Shown: in pieces, positions 1-7,998 of the stretch
Layout: each line of letters starts with the position of its first letter
How positions within the stretch are numbered: the stretch's first letter is position 1
NCBI RefSeq assembly: GCF_000426545.1
Contig: NZ_AUFO01000023.1
Span: 1-64,000 of the forward strand
Length of the DNA: 64,000 bases
Source: Paenibacillus massiliensis subsp. panacisoli DSM 21345
GTDB taxonomy: Bacteria > Bacillota > Bacilli > Paenibacillales > Paenibacillaceae
Reading direction: 5' to 3'
Notes under the pieces: generated by a model
The model's database searches: none
Seen by the model: the letters and a program-made list of their open reading frames with translations, nothing else
What the model was told of the DNA's origin: nothing
Made by a program: the position numbers and the translations under genes

Positions 1-257
1 ATCGTATTCTCCCGTTTCAACTGCTGAACATATCGCTCCTGATCTAAATATTCTTTCCGCCTTCCTCGTTGATCCAATAGACCAAACTCACCTTTCTCAC
101 GGTATTTTCGCATCCAACGCTTCATCCGACCCTGATCTTGGATTCCGAAATGATCGTTGATCTGCCGATACGTCCACTTTTCCTCTACGTGCAGGCGAAT
201 TGCCTCCACCTTGAGTTCCTCGGAATACGTCTTAAACTTTTGACCTTTAATAGCCAT
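1..257 (-). CDS. IS3-family transposase OrfA, 5' part (runs off window)
   Basis: Reading down from the ATG at 257 gives an open frame of 85 codons that leaves the window at base 1. It begins MAIKGQKFKTYSEELKVEAI and continues with a helix-turn-helix (WTYRQINDHFGI) and a basic stretch (MKRWMRKYREKGEFGLLDQRGRRKE), the layout of the DNA-binding OrfA of IS3/IS150-type elements. OrfA normally frameshifts into a DDE OrfB, which would lie left of the window. Family call from motif pattern; the exact IS subgroup is not determinable here. Confidence 0.85.
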   Translation of the reverse strand, partial: MAIKGQKFKTYSEELKVEAIRLHVEEKWTYRQINDHFGIQDQGRMKRWMRKYREKGEFGLLDQRGRRKEYLDQERYVQQLKRENT

Positions 258-333
258 TAAAAATGCACCCCCTAGAAATTCATCGGTTAAACCAAGGGGT
301 TTTTCCAATGTCTATTCTAAGGGGTGCACTTCA
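258..333 (-). mobile_element. Terminal end of the IS3-type element
   Basis: Bases between the OrfA start and about 333 look like the IS terminus. Read on the minus strand the end begins TGAAGTGCACCCCTTAG, starting with TG as IS3-family ends do. A GGGGTGCA / TGCACCCC inverted pair (265-272 and 321-328) lies inside it. The other end is outside the window, so the boundary at 333 is inferred and the target duplication cannot be checked. Confidence 0.55.
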
Positions 334-366
334 GAGTAAGAAGGGCCTTGATATACTGCATTTATT

Positions 367-837
367 CTAGACCTTAGCGAGATTCATTTTCGGCGGGGGA
401 TACCCGAGCATTCTGCCCATTTTTACAATTTGCCCTCTATGATGAAATTCGTGGGTAATGGTGTGCGTAAATAGCCATAATTCGCTGGCCTCTACGCTGT
501 CATTCTGTCCAGATGCTTGATTGGAAGGCTCCCATTTGTCTTTAGACTCATTTAGAAATTCATACGTAAGGGCGTCGATAGTTTTAAATACCTCGCGCAT
601 GTCCTCCACATTGCCGATGGACTCTGGTTTTACTTTGGGAAGTGACTTACCAAGTGCACGATTCCCCAACCATACTCGATAACAATCGGCGACATGAGCA
701 TGCAGACTGCGAATAGAAGCTCCACCCAGGGCTTCAACTTCTGTAACATAATCAGCGGGAGATAAAGTCTCGCAATACCGGAACAATGATTCCCTTGTGC
801 GCTGGATCAGCTCATACTGGTTTTAGTATACATTCAT
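367..837 (-). pseudogene. DinB/YfiT-like protein with in-frame stop at codon 5
   Basis: The frame from ATG at 837 (ribosome site AAGGGGG about 8 bases upstream) reads MNVY-stop-NQYELIQRTRESLFRYCETL and stays open to 367. The stop is TAA at 823-825. Downstream residues show the DinB four-helix pattern with the metal-binding His set (SLHAHVADC, then HEFHHRGQI near the C terminus). DinB-like proteins are putative metal-dependent thiol-transferase-like enzymes. A TTG at 786 could rescue a shorter 139-residue protein, but it lacks most of helix 1 and has no ribosome site, so a nonsense-mutated gene is more likely. Confidence 0.75.
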
Positions 838-910
838 TTTCTCGACCCCCTTATTATTAAATCCTTTAAAGATATATATTGTCCTTAATTATCCTAAAAA
901 AATATATGTT

Positions 911-1312
911 CTATATCTCGATATTCATACCGCGCGCAAGATCTGACATCTTCTGATTTCTTAAATGCTCTTCCATCTTCTCTTCTGCTGATAGCACCAC
1001 TTTTTGAATCGGACAGCCTGCTCCATGTTCAAAGCTGCAATCGAATAAGGAAGCCGAGCCTTCAATGGCTTGTATAATATCAAGAAACGAAATGTTCTCC
1101 CAATCTCGTTTAAGTCGATATCCGCCGTGTACCCCTGTTGTCGATTCAATCATGCCCGCCTTCACCAACTTGGTCAGTATTTTGGATAAATACGTTGGAG
1201 ACACATTTTGTCGCTCTGCTAGCTGCTGTACACCAATAGCTTTTTGTGGAGTCGCCACAGCAAGAAAGAGCATGGTATGGAGAGCATAATCGGTGGCCTT
1301 GGAGTATTTCAT
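911..1312 (-). CDS. Rrf2-family transcriptional regulator
   Basis: 133 residues starting MKYSKATDYALHTMLFLA, the standard Rrf2 opening, followed by a winged helix (VQQLAERQNVSPTYLSKIL) and wing motif GVHGGYRL. A short C-terminal region has two cysteines (DCSFEHGAGC), the place where Fe-S sensing Rrf2 members such as NsrR and IscR carry three ligands; here I see only two, so cluster binding is doubtful and thiol-based sensing as in HypR/YwgB-type members is possible. It is monocistronic, with no obvious partner; the target is unknown. Confidence 0.88.
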   Translation of the reverse strand: MKYSKATDYALHTMLFLAVATPQKAIGVQQLAERQNVSPTYLSKILTKLVKAGMIESTTGVHGGYRLKRDWENISFLDIIQAIEGSASLFDCSFEHGAGCPIQKVVLSAEEKMEEHLRNQKMSDLARGMNIEI

Positions 1313-1460
1313 CTATAATCACCTCTATTACAGATTCTGCATATCTATAATAGCTAGTATACCCCTTTTCGTCAACATACAATGTGTTAAAAGAAATAAA
1401 CCCTCAATTACTTCCTCTATATTGGCCCAAAGTCTGGTCCCTTAATCCAAGAATGAGAAA

Positions 1461-1500
1461 GAGGATGTCTCGCCGTCACTTAGGACTGTGAGGCACCCTC
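1461..1500 (-). terminator. Hairpin downstream of the DUF6953-like gene
   Basis: Arms at 1461-1471 and 1490-1500 pair with one or two mismatches (GAGGATGTCTC against GAGGCACCCTC). On the minus strand the stem is followed by TTTCTC, giving a weak Rho-independent terminator for the gene at 1562-1798. The loop contains CGCCGTCACTTA (1471-1482), identical over 12 bases to the rlmH-end repeats near 35.5 and 38.0 kb; see findings. Confidence 0.5.
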
Positions 1501-1561
1501 TATGGAGAGTTGATTTGAATGCCGCGTTATACACGGTAATACACCGACCGTAATAAGCGTC

Positions 1562-1798
1562 TTAGGTCCAAGCCCACATGAAGCTGTCGCGGTCCCAGGC
1601 AACTCTGCCGCCGTGGAGCTTGCGGAAAGCCTTCTTCACCTCTTTGGACAGCGATGCATTTCCATTTTCATTCACGAATACGAATTGCTCACCGAAGTTG
1701 GTCTTCACATATTCAATCGCATCGGTCTGATACAGCGTACCCGTGAACCTGATTTCCTTGACCATCCATTCCGCCACCTCTTGTGCGGTTATTTCCAT
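1562..1798 (-). CDS. DUF6953-family small protein
   Basis: 78 residues starting MEITAQEVAEWMVKEIRF at the ATG at 1798, preceded by GGAAGGAG. An upstream in-frame start at 1828 lacks such a site. The sequence (ITAQEVAEWM...FGEQFVFVNENGN..LSKEV) matches my memory of the DUF6953 family, small cytoplasmic proteins of Bacillota with no known function. No operon partner is evident, and the next gene on the same strand is about 100 bases upstream. Confidence 0.8.
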   Translation of the reverse strand: MEITAQEVAEWMVKEIRFTGTLYQTDAIEYVKTNFGEQFVFVNENGNASLSKEVKKAFRKLHGGRVAWDRDSFMWAWT

Positions 1799-1895
1799 GG
1801 ATCTTGCTCCTTCCTTCAGCACGTACAATGAGCGTTCCTATTCAGAATTTCAAGCCATCCTACTCATCATACCTCCTCTAAAGGTGTTCGTCTAT

Positions 1896-2582
1896 TCACC
1901 GTCCAACGTTAACAATCTTCCTGATCCATGTTGGCTCACTAGTCGCTGCCCGCACAAGGCAGTCGGCACAGTCTTCGAAGGTTAAAGTCCGGAACGGAGC
2001 GATGCGTGCTAACGGACCTGCTGTATAGTTCAGAGTGGCCGCCCCGGAGTTCATTCCCGGCGGTCGTACAATGACCCAATCCAGGTTACTTCGCTCCACC
2101 ACGTGCTCGGCAATCGTCTTATCCTTAACCGCCTTCGAGAAGATGCGCCGATGAATACCAATCGCCCACCGATTACCTCTGGTGAATTCCTTCCCTTCAC
2201 TCAACCCAATGCCGCTTTGCATGACGAAGCGCTTGACACCTGTACGCTGACAGGCCGCAAGAATATTTGGGATTCCCTCCGACATGACGGTACCCGGTGA
2301 GAAGTTTGCCGCAATAGCATTCAGAATTCCCTTCGCCATAGCCGTACCCGGCAAGAAGTTACTAGTTGGACCGATACAGCTGATTACTGCATCTGTATCG
2401 GCAATGGCTTTGACCAGACTAGGGGCGTCAAATACATCTCCTTGCCGGATGATGAGCCGCTCAGATGGAGTAATGACTTCCGGCCGACGAGCCACGGCCA
2501 CAACCTCATGTCCCAACTCAAGTGCCCGCTCCATCACTTTCCTCCCCGTGGCCCCTGTTGCTCCAATAATCGCAATTTTCAT
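1896..2582 (-). CDS. NAD(P)H-binding oxidoreductase (atypical SDR)
   Basis: 228 residues with an N-terminal Rossmann motif (MKIAIIGATGATGRKVMERA), then VVAVARRPE at the second strand and VISCIG further on, as in NmrA/YwnB-type atypical short-chain dehydrogenases. These bind NAD(P)H and act as reductases or redox sensors; the substrate cannot be read from the sequence. A near repeat inside (AKGILNAIAANFSPGTVMSEGIPNIL, around residues 80-110) suggests a small internal duplication. A decayed TetR gene lies divergently upstream and may once have controlled it. Confidence 0.85.
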   Translation of the reverse strand: MKIAIIGATGATGRKVMERALELGHEVVAVARRPEVITPSERLIIRQGDVFDAPSLVKAIADTDAVISCIGPTSNFLPGTAMAKGILNAIAANFSPGTVMSEGIPNILAACQRTGVKRFVMQSGIGLSEGKEFTRGNRWAIGIHRRIFSKAVKDKTIAEHVVERSNLDWVIVRPPGMNSGAATLNYTAGPLARIAPFRTLTFEDCADCLVRAATSEPTWIRKIVNVGR

Positions 2583-2712
2583 TGAAATGCTCCCCTTTGA
2601 CTGGTGACATGATTGACTTCACACTTATGCATGCACTAAATTGCACAATAGTGCATTAAGAAACAACTATGTATAATTGTATGCAGAAATAGAAAGTCTA
2701 CAATTCTTAAAA

Positions 2713-3233
2713 AGGCAGGTTCCGCGCATTAGTTCACAAATCCTTTAGAATTGTGTATTTATTTTCCGACAAAGCAGATGTTAGCCGAAGAACGATCTAT
2801 CTTCACTACATGGACAAATTTGACCTGTTGGACAAGCTCATTGAAGAACATATTGAAGAGATGTGTGAACTTTGCAATTCGGTAGACCCTGACGCGGATT
2901 ATAGAGATATGGGGTTGTTATGGTTCGAGTATTTTGAACGTCATCACTTATTCTTCTCGGCATTGCTAGCGAGTATGGGGGGCCTTTTTTTTTCGCAATC
3001 GATTCCTTGAATTTTTTCTCCAGGAGTTAGAGAAGGAGGCTATCATGTCCAAAGGGGGTAACAAGGGATCATCAGACGGTATGAATGTTGATATTCAATT
3101 TCTGGGATCAGCCATCGTAGGGGTAGTAGAATGGTGGTTTAAGAATGGAAGGCCTCTCCCTCCTACCTTTATGGCATGGCGGGTGGGCGCTTTGCTTGAA
3201 CGGAATCTCGAAGCTGATCGTCCGCTTGCATGA
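2713..3233 (+). pseudogene. TetR/AcrR regulator, frameshifted
   Basis: Two open pieces form one TetR-like protein. The first (to about 2992) has the helix-turn-helix end DVSRRTIYLHYMDKFDLLDKL and a ligand-domain start. The frame breaks in a run of nine T at 2985-2993. Dropping one T restores the reading RFLEFFLQELEKEAIMSKG and runs into a typical C-terminal block (GVVEWWFKNGRPLPPTFMA) ending at 3233. The N terminus also looks shortened and has no clear start or ribosome site. It is probably a dead regulator of the divergent oxidoreductase. A sequencing error in the T run is the alternative for the frameshift. Confidence 0.7.
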
Positions 3234-3451
3234 AGAGACTTCTACCAAACAAACGCCCAAGACAGCACTCGTTGTAACATGTAAAACAGTCCCCCATAAC
3301 GCTGAGCCTCGGTGAACCATGGGATGTCTCAATATGATGCGCGATTAGAGCATAGACATACAAAAATATCCGATCGACAGACTCTCCACCTAAAACATAG
3401 GTCAAAGCCAACCACGCACCCTCTTCTCTTCATGATCCGTTAATGACTTAA

Positions 3452-3997
3452 TCAAAAAGTAGGCGGCGTAGCAACTGCTATGAGCAGCGTTTCGCCTTCC
3501 CAGATGTTCTTATAGCTATGGGGGATTCTGGCATCATAATAGATGCTATCCCCTTCTTCGAGCGTATAACGTTCATTGCCGAGCACAAACTCCAATCGCC
3601 CGGAATGAACAAATAGGAATTCCTCGCCATCGCTATGGCCAACGCCGATATTGCCGTAAGCAGCTCCTTCTTCCAACACTCCCCATATCGGTCCCATTCG
3701 GTTGCTGCTTCCTTGACTGAGCGCGTACCAGGTAATACGAGATCCCTCGGAATGCACCAAAAGTTTGCGCTCATTTTTCCTAACGACAATGCTTCGCTTC
3801 TCCTCACCAAACAAATCGGAAAAATTCACGTTTAATGCATTCGCTATGCGCTTCAGAACACTGATCGACGGATTCGCCTTATCGCGCTCAATTTCACTGA
3901 GAAAAGATAAAGATACAGAGGCTGCTTCAGCTACCTTCTTAAGCGTTAAATTCTGTTTTTTTCGCGTGCTTCGAATGGCTTCGCCGATCGAATTCAT
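3452..3997 (-). CDS. XRE-family regulator with C-terminal cupin domain
   Basis: 181 residues. An N-terminal HTH_3 (residues about 5-60: IRSTRKKQNLTLKKVAEAASVSLSFLSEIERD) is joined to a cupin sensor domain (SDGEEFLFVHSGRLEFVLG...EEGDSIYYDARIPHSYKN), the PuuR/SutR architecture. The start at 3997 is chosen for AGGAGG seven bases upstream. Such proteins usually repress a neighbouring catabolic or detoxification operon and release DNA when the cupin binds a small ligand. It is divergent from the 4333-7623 operon, its likely target. Confidence 0.9.
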   Translation of the reverse strand: MNSIGEAIRSTRKKQNLTLKKVAEAASVSLSFLSEIERDKANPSISVLKRIANALNVNFSDLFGEEKRSIVVRKNERKLLVHSEGSRITWYALSQGSSNRMGPIWGVLEEGAAYGNIGVGHSDGEEFLFVHSGRLEFVLGNERYTLEEGDSIYYDARIPHSYKNIWEGETLLIAVATPPTF

Positions 3998-4033
3998 ATG
4001 CAAGCCTCCTGAATTTTCGATATTTTTACGCTG

Positions 4034-4231
4034 TCAGCGAAATTTATAACTTTATAATAGGCGTAAATCCGAGCAATATCAAGCCCCTTCACCAGAGCAG
4101 GATTACGGTGTAAAAACGTTGATTTGGCGCTATTATTGGACTAGTATTTAATCAAGGTTAACGAACGAATTTTACCCGGGTATCTGACATCGTTCATCTC
4201 AACAGAATTTTTTCATTTTCAGCGAAATTTA
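4034..4231. promoter_or_regulatory. Pair of 13-bp direct repeats, candidate XRE-cupin operators
   Basis: TCAGCGAAATTTA occurs at 4034-4046 and again at 4219-4231, in the 335-base region between the divergent regulator gene and the MBL operon. One copy is close to each start. This placement suits operators for the XRE-cupin protein. That assignment is inference; no footprint is known to me. Confidence 0.4.
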
Positions 4232-4332
4232 CTAAGCATTACGAGGCACTAATTACATGATGGCAACGGAAAGCCGTTCCTTGTTATTCAGATTCATAGA
4301 AATATGTCAGAAGGACGAAAGGGGCATAAAGA

Positions 4333-5229
4333 ATGACTACGAGCATTCCCAAGGTCTATCAAGTAGGTGATGTTACCGTTACACGTGTTACGGAAATGAT
4401 ACTTGACGGTATCCCACCAGAGGTGTATTTTGCGGGATCATGGGACCCCAAGTTCCTAGAGGAGAATCGGAACTCTCTTCCGGATGGCCTGATCGATGGC
4501 AGTTCTCAGCTTATCGTTAGCATTGGAACCTGGGTGGTGAAGACCCCGAAGCATACAATCCTTATCGATACGGCTACAGGAAATAATAAAAGCTTGCCTT
4601 TAAATCCGGACCTCGCCAATCTCCAGCTCCCTTATCTGGAGCGGTTGAAAGAGGCCGGAGTAACACCAGAGGAAGTCGATTACGTCCTGCTGACGCATCT
4701 GCATGTCGACCATGTCGGTTGGAACACGAAGCTCATTGATGGAAAATGGGTACCGACGTTCCCACATGCAAAATACGTATTCCCCCTTGCGGAGCAGCAA
4801 TATTACTCAAGTAAGGCCAGCCACAACAAAGCAAACGAAGCCAACTTTAACGTTTATGAAGAAAGTGTATTGCCTGTTGTTGAAGCCGGCTTAACGCAGA
4901 CAATTAACCCTGAGGGCGGGGAATTTCTTGATATGTTCACATTCATTCCGACGCCCGGCCATAGTATCGGCCAAATGTCCATCCGTCTTAACACTGGCGG
5001 AGAAGAAGCTTTATTTGGCGCCGATGTGATGCACCATCCGTTCCAGGTGTTTAACCCTGAATGGAACTCCATGTACTGCGAATTTGCCGATCAAGCCCGA
5101 GCCTCACGACGACGGGTACTGGAGGACATCGCAGATCGTCCAGTCATTTATTTTAGCACGCATTTTCCAGAAAGCGCGGCGGGATACGTGACTCGAAGCG
5201 GGGACGGATACAAGTGGGACTTTATTTAA
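4333..5229 (+). CDS. MBL-fold metallo-hydrolase
   Basis: 298 residues with the metallo-beta-lactamase signature THLHVDHVGW (His122, His124, Asp126, His127), a later zinc His in PTPGHSIGQ, an Asp in GADVMHHP and a C-terminal STHFPES. The fold and length resemble the AHL-lactonase / ring-opening lactonase group, but the substrate is not determinable. AAGGACGAAAGGGG precedes the ATG. First gene of a probable operon with an alpha/beta hydrolase, RidA and an EamA exporter, which suggests detoxification or breakdown of a small ester or lactone. Confidence 0.87.
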   Translation: MTTSIPKVYQVGDVTVTRVTEMILDGIPPEVYFAGSWDPKFLEENRNSLPDGLIDGSSQLIVSIGTWVVKTPKHTILIDTATGNNKSLPLNPDLANLQLPYLERLKEAGVTPEEVDYVLLTHLHVDHVGWNTKLIDGKWVPTFPHAKYVFPLAEQQYYSSKASHNKANEANFNVYEESVLPVVEAGLTQTINPEGGEFLDMFTFIPTPGHSIGQMSIRLNTGGEEALFGADVMHHPFQVFNPEWNSMYCEFADQARASRRRVLEDIADRPVIYFSTHFPESAAGYVTRSGDGYKWDFI

Positions 5230-5268
5230 TACGACCTGACACCAACACAATCGAAAGGCGCTGAGTTT

Positions 5269-6267
5269 ATGACAACCCCTAGTTTTCTTCCTGATGTACA
5301 TATCGTGACCGAAGACCTTCGTATCCCGAGTGATACAACTGGCATCGAACTTTATGTACGAAATAAACGACCAGCTTCCATGAACACCTTCTCTAATGAA
5401 AAAACAATCGTGATGGTTCATGGCGCTACTTATCCCATTGGCAGTCTGTACGATGTGGAGCTGGATGGCTTCACTTTTCTGGACTATCTCGCCAGCCATG
5501 GATATGACGTGTACGCTGTGGACGTCCGCGGCTACGGCGGCTCGACAAGACCACCTGAGATGGAGCAGCCTGCTGACCTGAATCCACCGCTTGTCCGTAC
5601 GGAAACAGGAGTCCGGGATTTAGGCACAGCTGTGGACTATGTTCTGAAGCGCCGGAATTTAACGAAGGTGAATGTCCTGGGCATGTCTTGGGGTGGAACG
5701 GTTGCGGGGGCTTATACCAGTCAAAACAACGATAAGGTAACCAAGCTTACGCTTGTGGCTCCGCAATGGCTGAGCTCCAAACCGATTCCGATCGATACTG
5801 GGGGTCCGCTTGGTTCGTATCGCCTTGTGGCTGCTGGCAGCACGAAGGAACGCTGGCTGAGTGCGGCACCTGAGCATAAACGTGGTGATTTGATTCCAGA
5901 GGGCTGGTTTGAGCAATGGGTCCAAGCCACGCTGGCTTCCGATCCAGGAAGCCTAACCGATCATCCTGAGCATATTCGGGCGACCAATGGTCCGATCCTC
6001 GATATCCGTGAATACTGGACGGCGGGCAAAGCTTTCTATGACCCTAAGGAGATCACCGTTCCCGTCCTTCTTGTGCATGCCGAGTGGGATATTGATGTGC
6101 CCCTTGAATTAGCCCAAAATTTCTTCACTTCCCTGACGGGAGCTGCCTATCGCCGCTGGGTCGAAATCGGGGAAGGGACGCACATGGTTTTACTGGAGAA
6201 AAACAGACTTCAGGCTTTCCAAGCCATACGCGGCTTCTTGGATGAAGTGTACGCACCTGCCAAATAA
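5269..6267 (+). CDS. Alpha/beta-fold hydrolase
   Basis: 332 residues. Nucleophile elbow GMSWGGT with Ser140; an oxyanion strand VMVHGATYP; a candidate acid Asp in HAEWDIDVP and catalytic His in GEGTHMVLLE near the C terminus. This is the classic catalytic triad of soluble alpha/beta hydrolases (esterase, lactonase or haloalkane-dehalogenase-like). It starts 39 bases after the MBL gene. Having two hydrolases in sequence fits a two-step breakdown of one compound, but that is inference. Confidence 0.87.
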   Translation: MTTPSFLPDVHIVTEDLRIPSDTTGIELYVRNKRPASMNTFSNEKTIVMVHGATYPIGSLYDVELDGFTFLDYLASHGYDVYAVDVRGYGGSTRPPEMEQPADLNPPLVRTETGVRDLGTAVDYVLKRRNLTKVNVLGMSWGGTVAGAYTSQNNDKVTKLTLVAPQWLSSKPIPIDTGGPLGSYRLVAAGSTKERWLSAAPEHKRGDLIPEGWFEQWVQATLASDPGSLTDHPEHIRATNGPILDIREYWTAGKAFYDPKEITVPVLLVHAEWDIDVPLELAQNFFTSLTGAAYRRWVEIGEGTHMVLLEKNRLQAFQAIRGFLDEVYAPAK

Positions 6268-6298
6268 GATGTCACTGCAAGAGAGGAATGTAATAACA

Positions 6299-6679
6299 AT
6301 GAGCCACATTGCCATAACCACAACAAAGGCACCGTCAGCTATCGGTCCCTATTCGCAAGCCATCGCTTTAGAAAATGCGGTCTATACGTCGGGCATGCTT
6401 CCGATTGATGCCGAAGGAAAGCTGAAAGAAGGCATCGTTGACCAGACCCAGCAAATCTTAAACAACCTGCAAGCCGTCTTAGCTGAAGCAGGATTGTCTT
6501 TAGAAGACGTTATAAAAACCACCGTTTTCATGACCGATTTAGAGCAATTTCAACAGATGAACGAGGTGTACAGCCAATATTTCAGCGATCATTATCCTGC
6601 CAGAACAACTGTGGAAGTGTCTAGACTTCCACGAGACGCCAAGATTGAAATAGAGCTTATCGCAATCAAGCGCATTTAA
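6299..6679 (+). CDS. RidA family enamine/imine deaminase
   Basis: 126 residues, full length for the Rid family. Conserved blocks are visible: APSAIGPYSQA at the N terminus, YTSGMLPID, and the C-terminal ARTTVEVSRLPRDAKIEIELIA, whose Arg is the substrate-binding residue of RidA (Arg105 type). RidA hydrolyses reactive 2-aminoacrylate-like enamines in the cytosol. The start at 6299 follows GAGAGG. It lies 31 bases after the hydrolase gene, so co-transcription is likely. Confidence 0.93.
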   Translation: MSHIAITTTKAPSAIGPYSQAIALENAVYTSGMLPIDAEGKLKEGIVDQTQQILNNLQAVLAEAGLSLEDVIKTTVFMTDLEQFQQMNEVYSQYFSDHYPARTTVEVSRLPRDAKIEIELIAIKRI

Positions 6680-6723
6680 ATCTGCTCCACTATTCGTATT
6701 TCTATGAAAGAAGGCGCATCTGA

Positions 6724-7623
6724 TTGCGAACGTATTGGCTTCTCTTGTTGTGCGCAACCCTTTACGGGAGCAATTTCGTCTTAGGTTCGCTGCTACTGCA
6801 GGCATTTCCCGCCTTACATCTGTCTGCATACCGGCTTATAGTGTCGTCTGTGTTCCTGCTTATTTATTTGGTTACAACCCGTCGCTTAACGAAGATTACG
6901 CTCCGTGACTCCGTGTATCTGATGCCATTTGTTCTGATCGGGATGCTGCTGCATCAAGTTTCTTTCTTTACAGGGCTTCGGACAACGGACGCAACGACGG
7001 CCTCGCTCATCTTGTCGTTAGCTCCGATTTTTACAGCGCTGTTTGCTCGCTTATTCTTGAAAGAGCCGTTAACGAAACGCATGGCGGCAGGCTCGATTGT
7101 CGCTCTTGCTGGTGTCTTCTTCGTGGTTGGACCTGGCGGAAGCAAGGGCCTAGCCATTACCGAAGGCGTCTGGATCATGTTTATCTGCATGCTGGCATTT
7201 TCAGGATCTATGATCCTCATGAGAAAGCTGACGGAACGTATGGATGCGTTGGTCGCAACGGTGTATACGACAGTCTTGGGCTGCGTTTTGGTATACCCGG
7301 TGGCGGTCTGGAGCGAGCCTCACGTACAGGCCCAGCCCGGTTTCTGGTGGTGGGCTCTCCTAATCGGATCGGCGCTGCTTATTCAGGGCTTATGCGCGGT
7401 CATCTGGAATGCGCAGATCCGCAAGGTAGGGGCGGCTAAAGCATCGCTGTTTCTGAATTTACAGCCGTTTGTTGCCATGGTTCTAGGTTATATCACGCTT
7501 GGCACCCCGATTTCCCTGACGCAAGTGGCGGGTTCTGTTCTCATCATTTGCGGCGTAGTGCTAGCCACCGTGCAAGGACAGCGAACAAGGAAAACACACC
7601 AATTCTCCCCTGTGGAGAGATAA
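6724..7623 (+). CDS. EamA/DMT-family transporter
   Basis: 299 residues starting at a TTG at 6724 (AGAAGG nine bases before). About ten hydrophobic segments are arranged as two EamA repeats; the signature region is visible in TDATTASLILSLAPIFTALFARLF and again near KASLFLNLQPFVAMVLGY. Drug/metabolite transporters export amino acids or small metabolites across the membrane. As last gene of the operon it may expel the product or substrate of the hydrolases. Confidence 0.88.
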   Translation: MRTYWLLLLCATLYGSNFVLGSLLLQAFPALHLSAYRLIVSSVFLLIYLVTTRRLTKITLRDSVYLMPFVLIGMLLHQVSFFTGLRTTDATTASLILSLAPIFTALFARLFLKEPLTKRMAAGSIVALAGVFFVVGPGGSKGLAITEGVWIMFICMLAFSGSMILMRKLTERMDALVATVYTTVLGCVLVYPVAVWSEPHVQAQPGFWWWALLIGSALLIQGLCAVIWNAQIRKVGAAKASLFLNLQPFVAMVLGYITLGTPISLTQVAGSVLIICGVVLATVQGQRTRKTHQFSPVER

Positions 7624-7672
7624 TTGCCGACGCGGTAATCGTGCCTAAAGTAGAAGATTGAGGAATCACAAC

Positions 7673-7716
7673 CAACCCCAAGAAGCGCTTTTTATCATGG
7701 CTCCTTGGGGTTTTAT
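7673..7716 (+). terminator. Terminator of the MBL-EamA operon
   Basis: AACCCCAAG (7674-7682) pairs with CTTGGGGTT and is followed by TTTTATAATA. It lies about 50 bases after the transporter stop. Confidence 0.75.
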
Positions 7717-7741
7717 AATAGCAATGATGGAACGACGAAGT

Positions 7742-7942
7742 CTACTGCTCTGATCTTCTTTTTCTTCCCCCGTTAAAATGTAGCTTCAGAACCTCCTGGT
7801 TCGCACGGGATCTCTGGTCCTTCTTGACTGTTCGACGATTCTTCAGCTTCGCTTCAAACGCAGGACTGTTGCGTGCGATCGCTTCTTTAGTAGGGTCGCT
7901 TCTCTTCGGAATCTCGAACCCTAACCTACGAATCATCATCAC
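7742..7942 (-). CDS. Small basic protein, unknown
   Basis: 66 residues, strongly basic, beginning MMMIRRLGFEIPKRSD and ending HFNGGRKRRSEQ. No domain is recognised. The ribosome site is weak (GAGGATATTT well upstream), so start and reality are uncertain. The run of charged residues and lack of membrane segments suggest a soluble or nucleic-acid-associated protein if it is made. Confidence 0.4.
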   Translation of the reverse strand: MMMIRRLGFEIPKRSDPTKEAIARNSPAFEAKLKNRRTVKKDQRSRANQEVLKLHFNGGRKRRSEQ

Positions 7943-7998
7943 GCTGCACAGCCAAATATCCTCTGTTGGTTAAGGTCCAGCTGAAGGATATGTTCGAG

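Noticed and set aside
3169..3411. 80-residue minus-strand frame between the TetR relic and the XRE gene
   Set aside because: Partly overlaps the TetR relic, has no ribosome site and no recognised motif; a gene remnant cannot be excluded.
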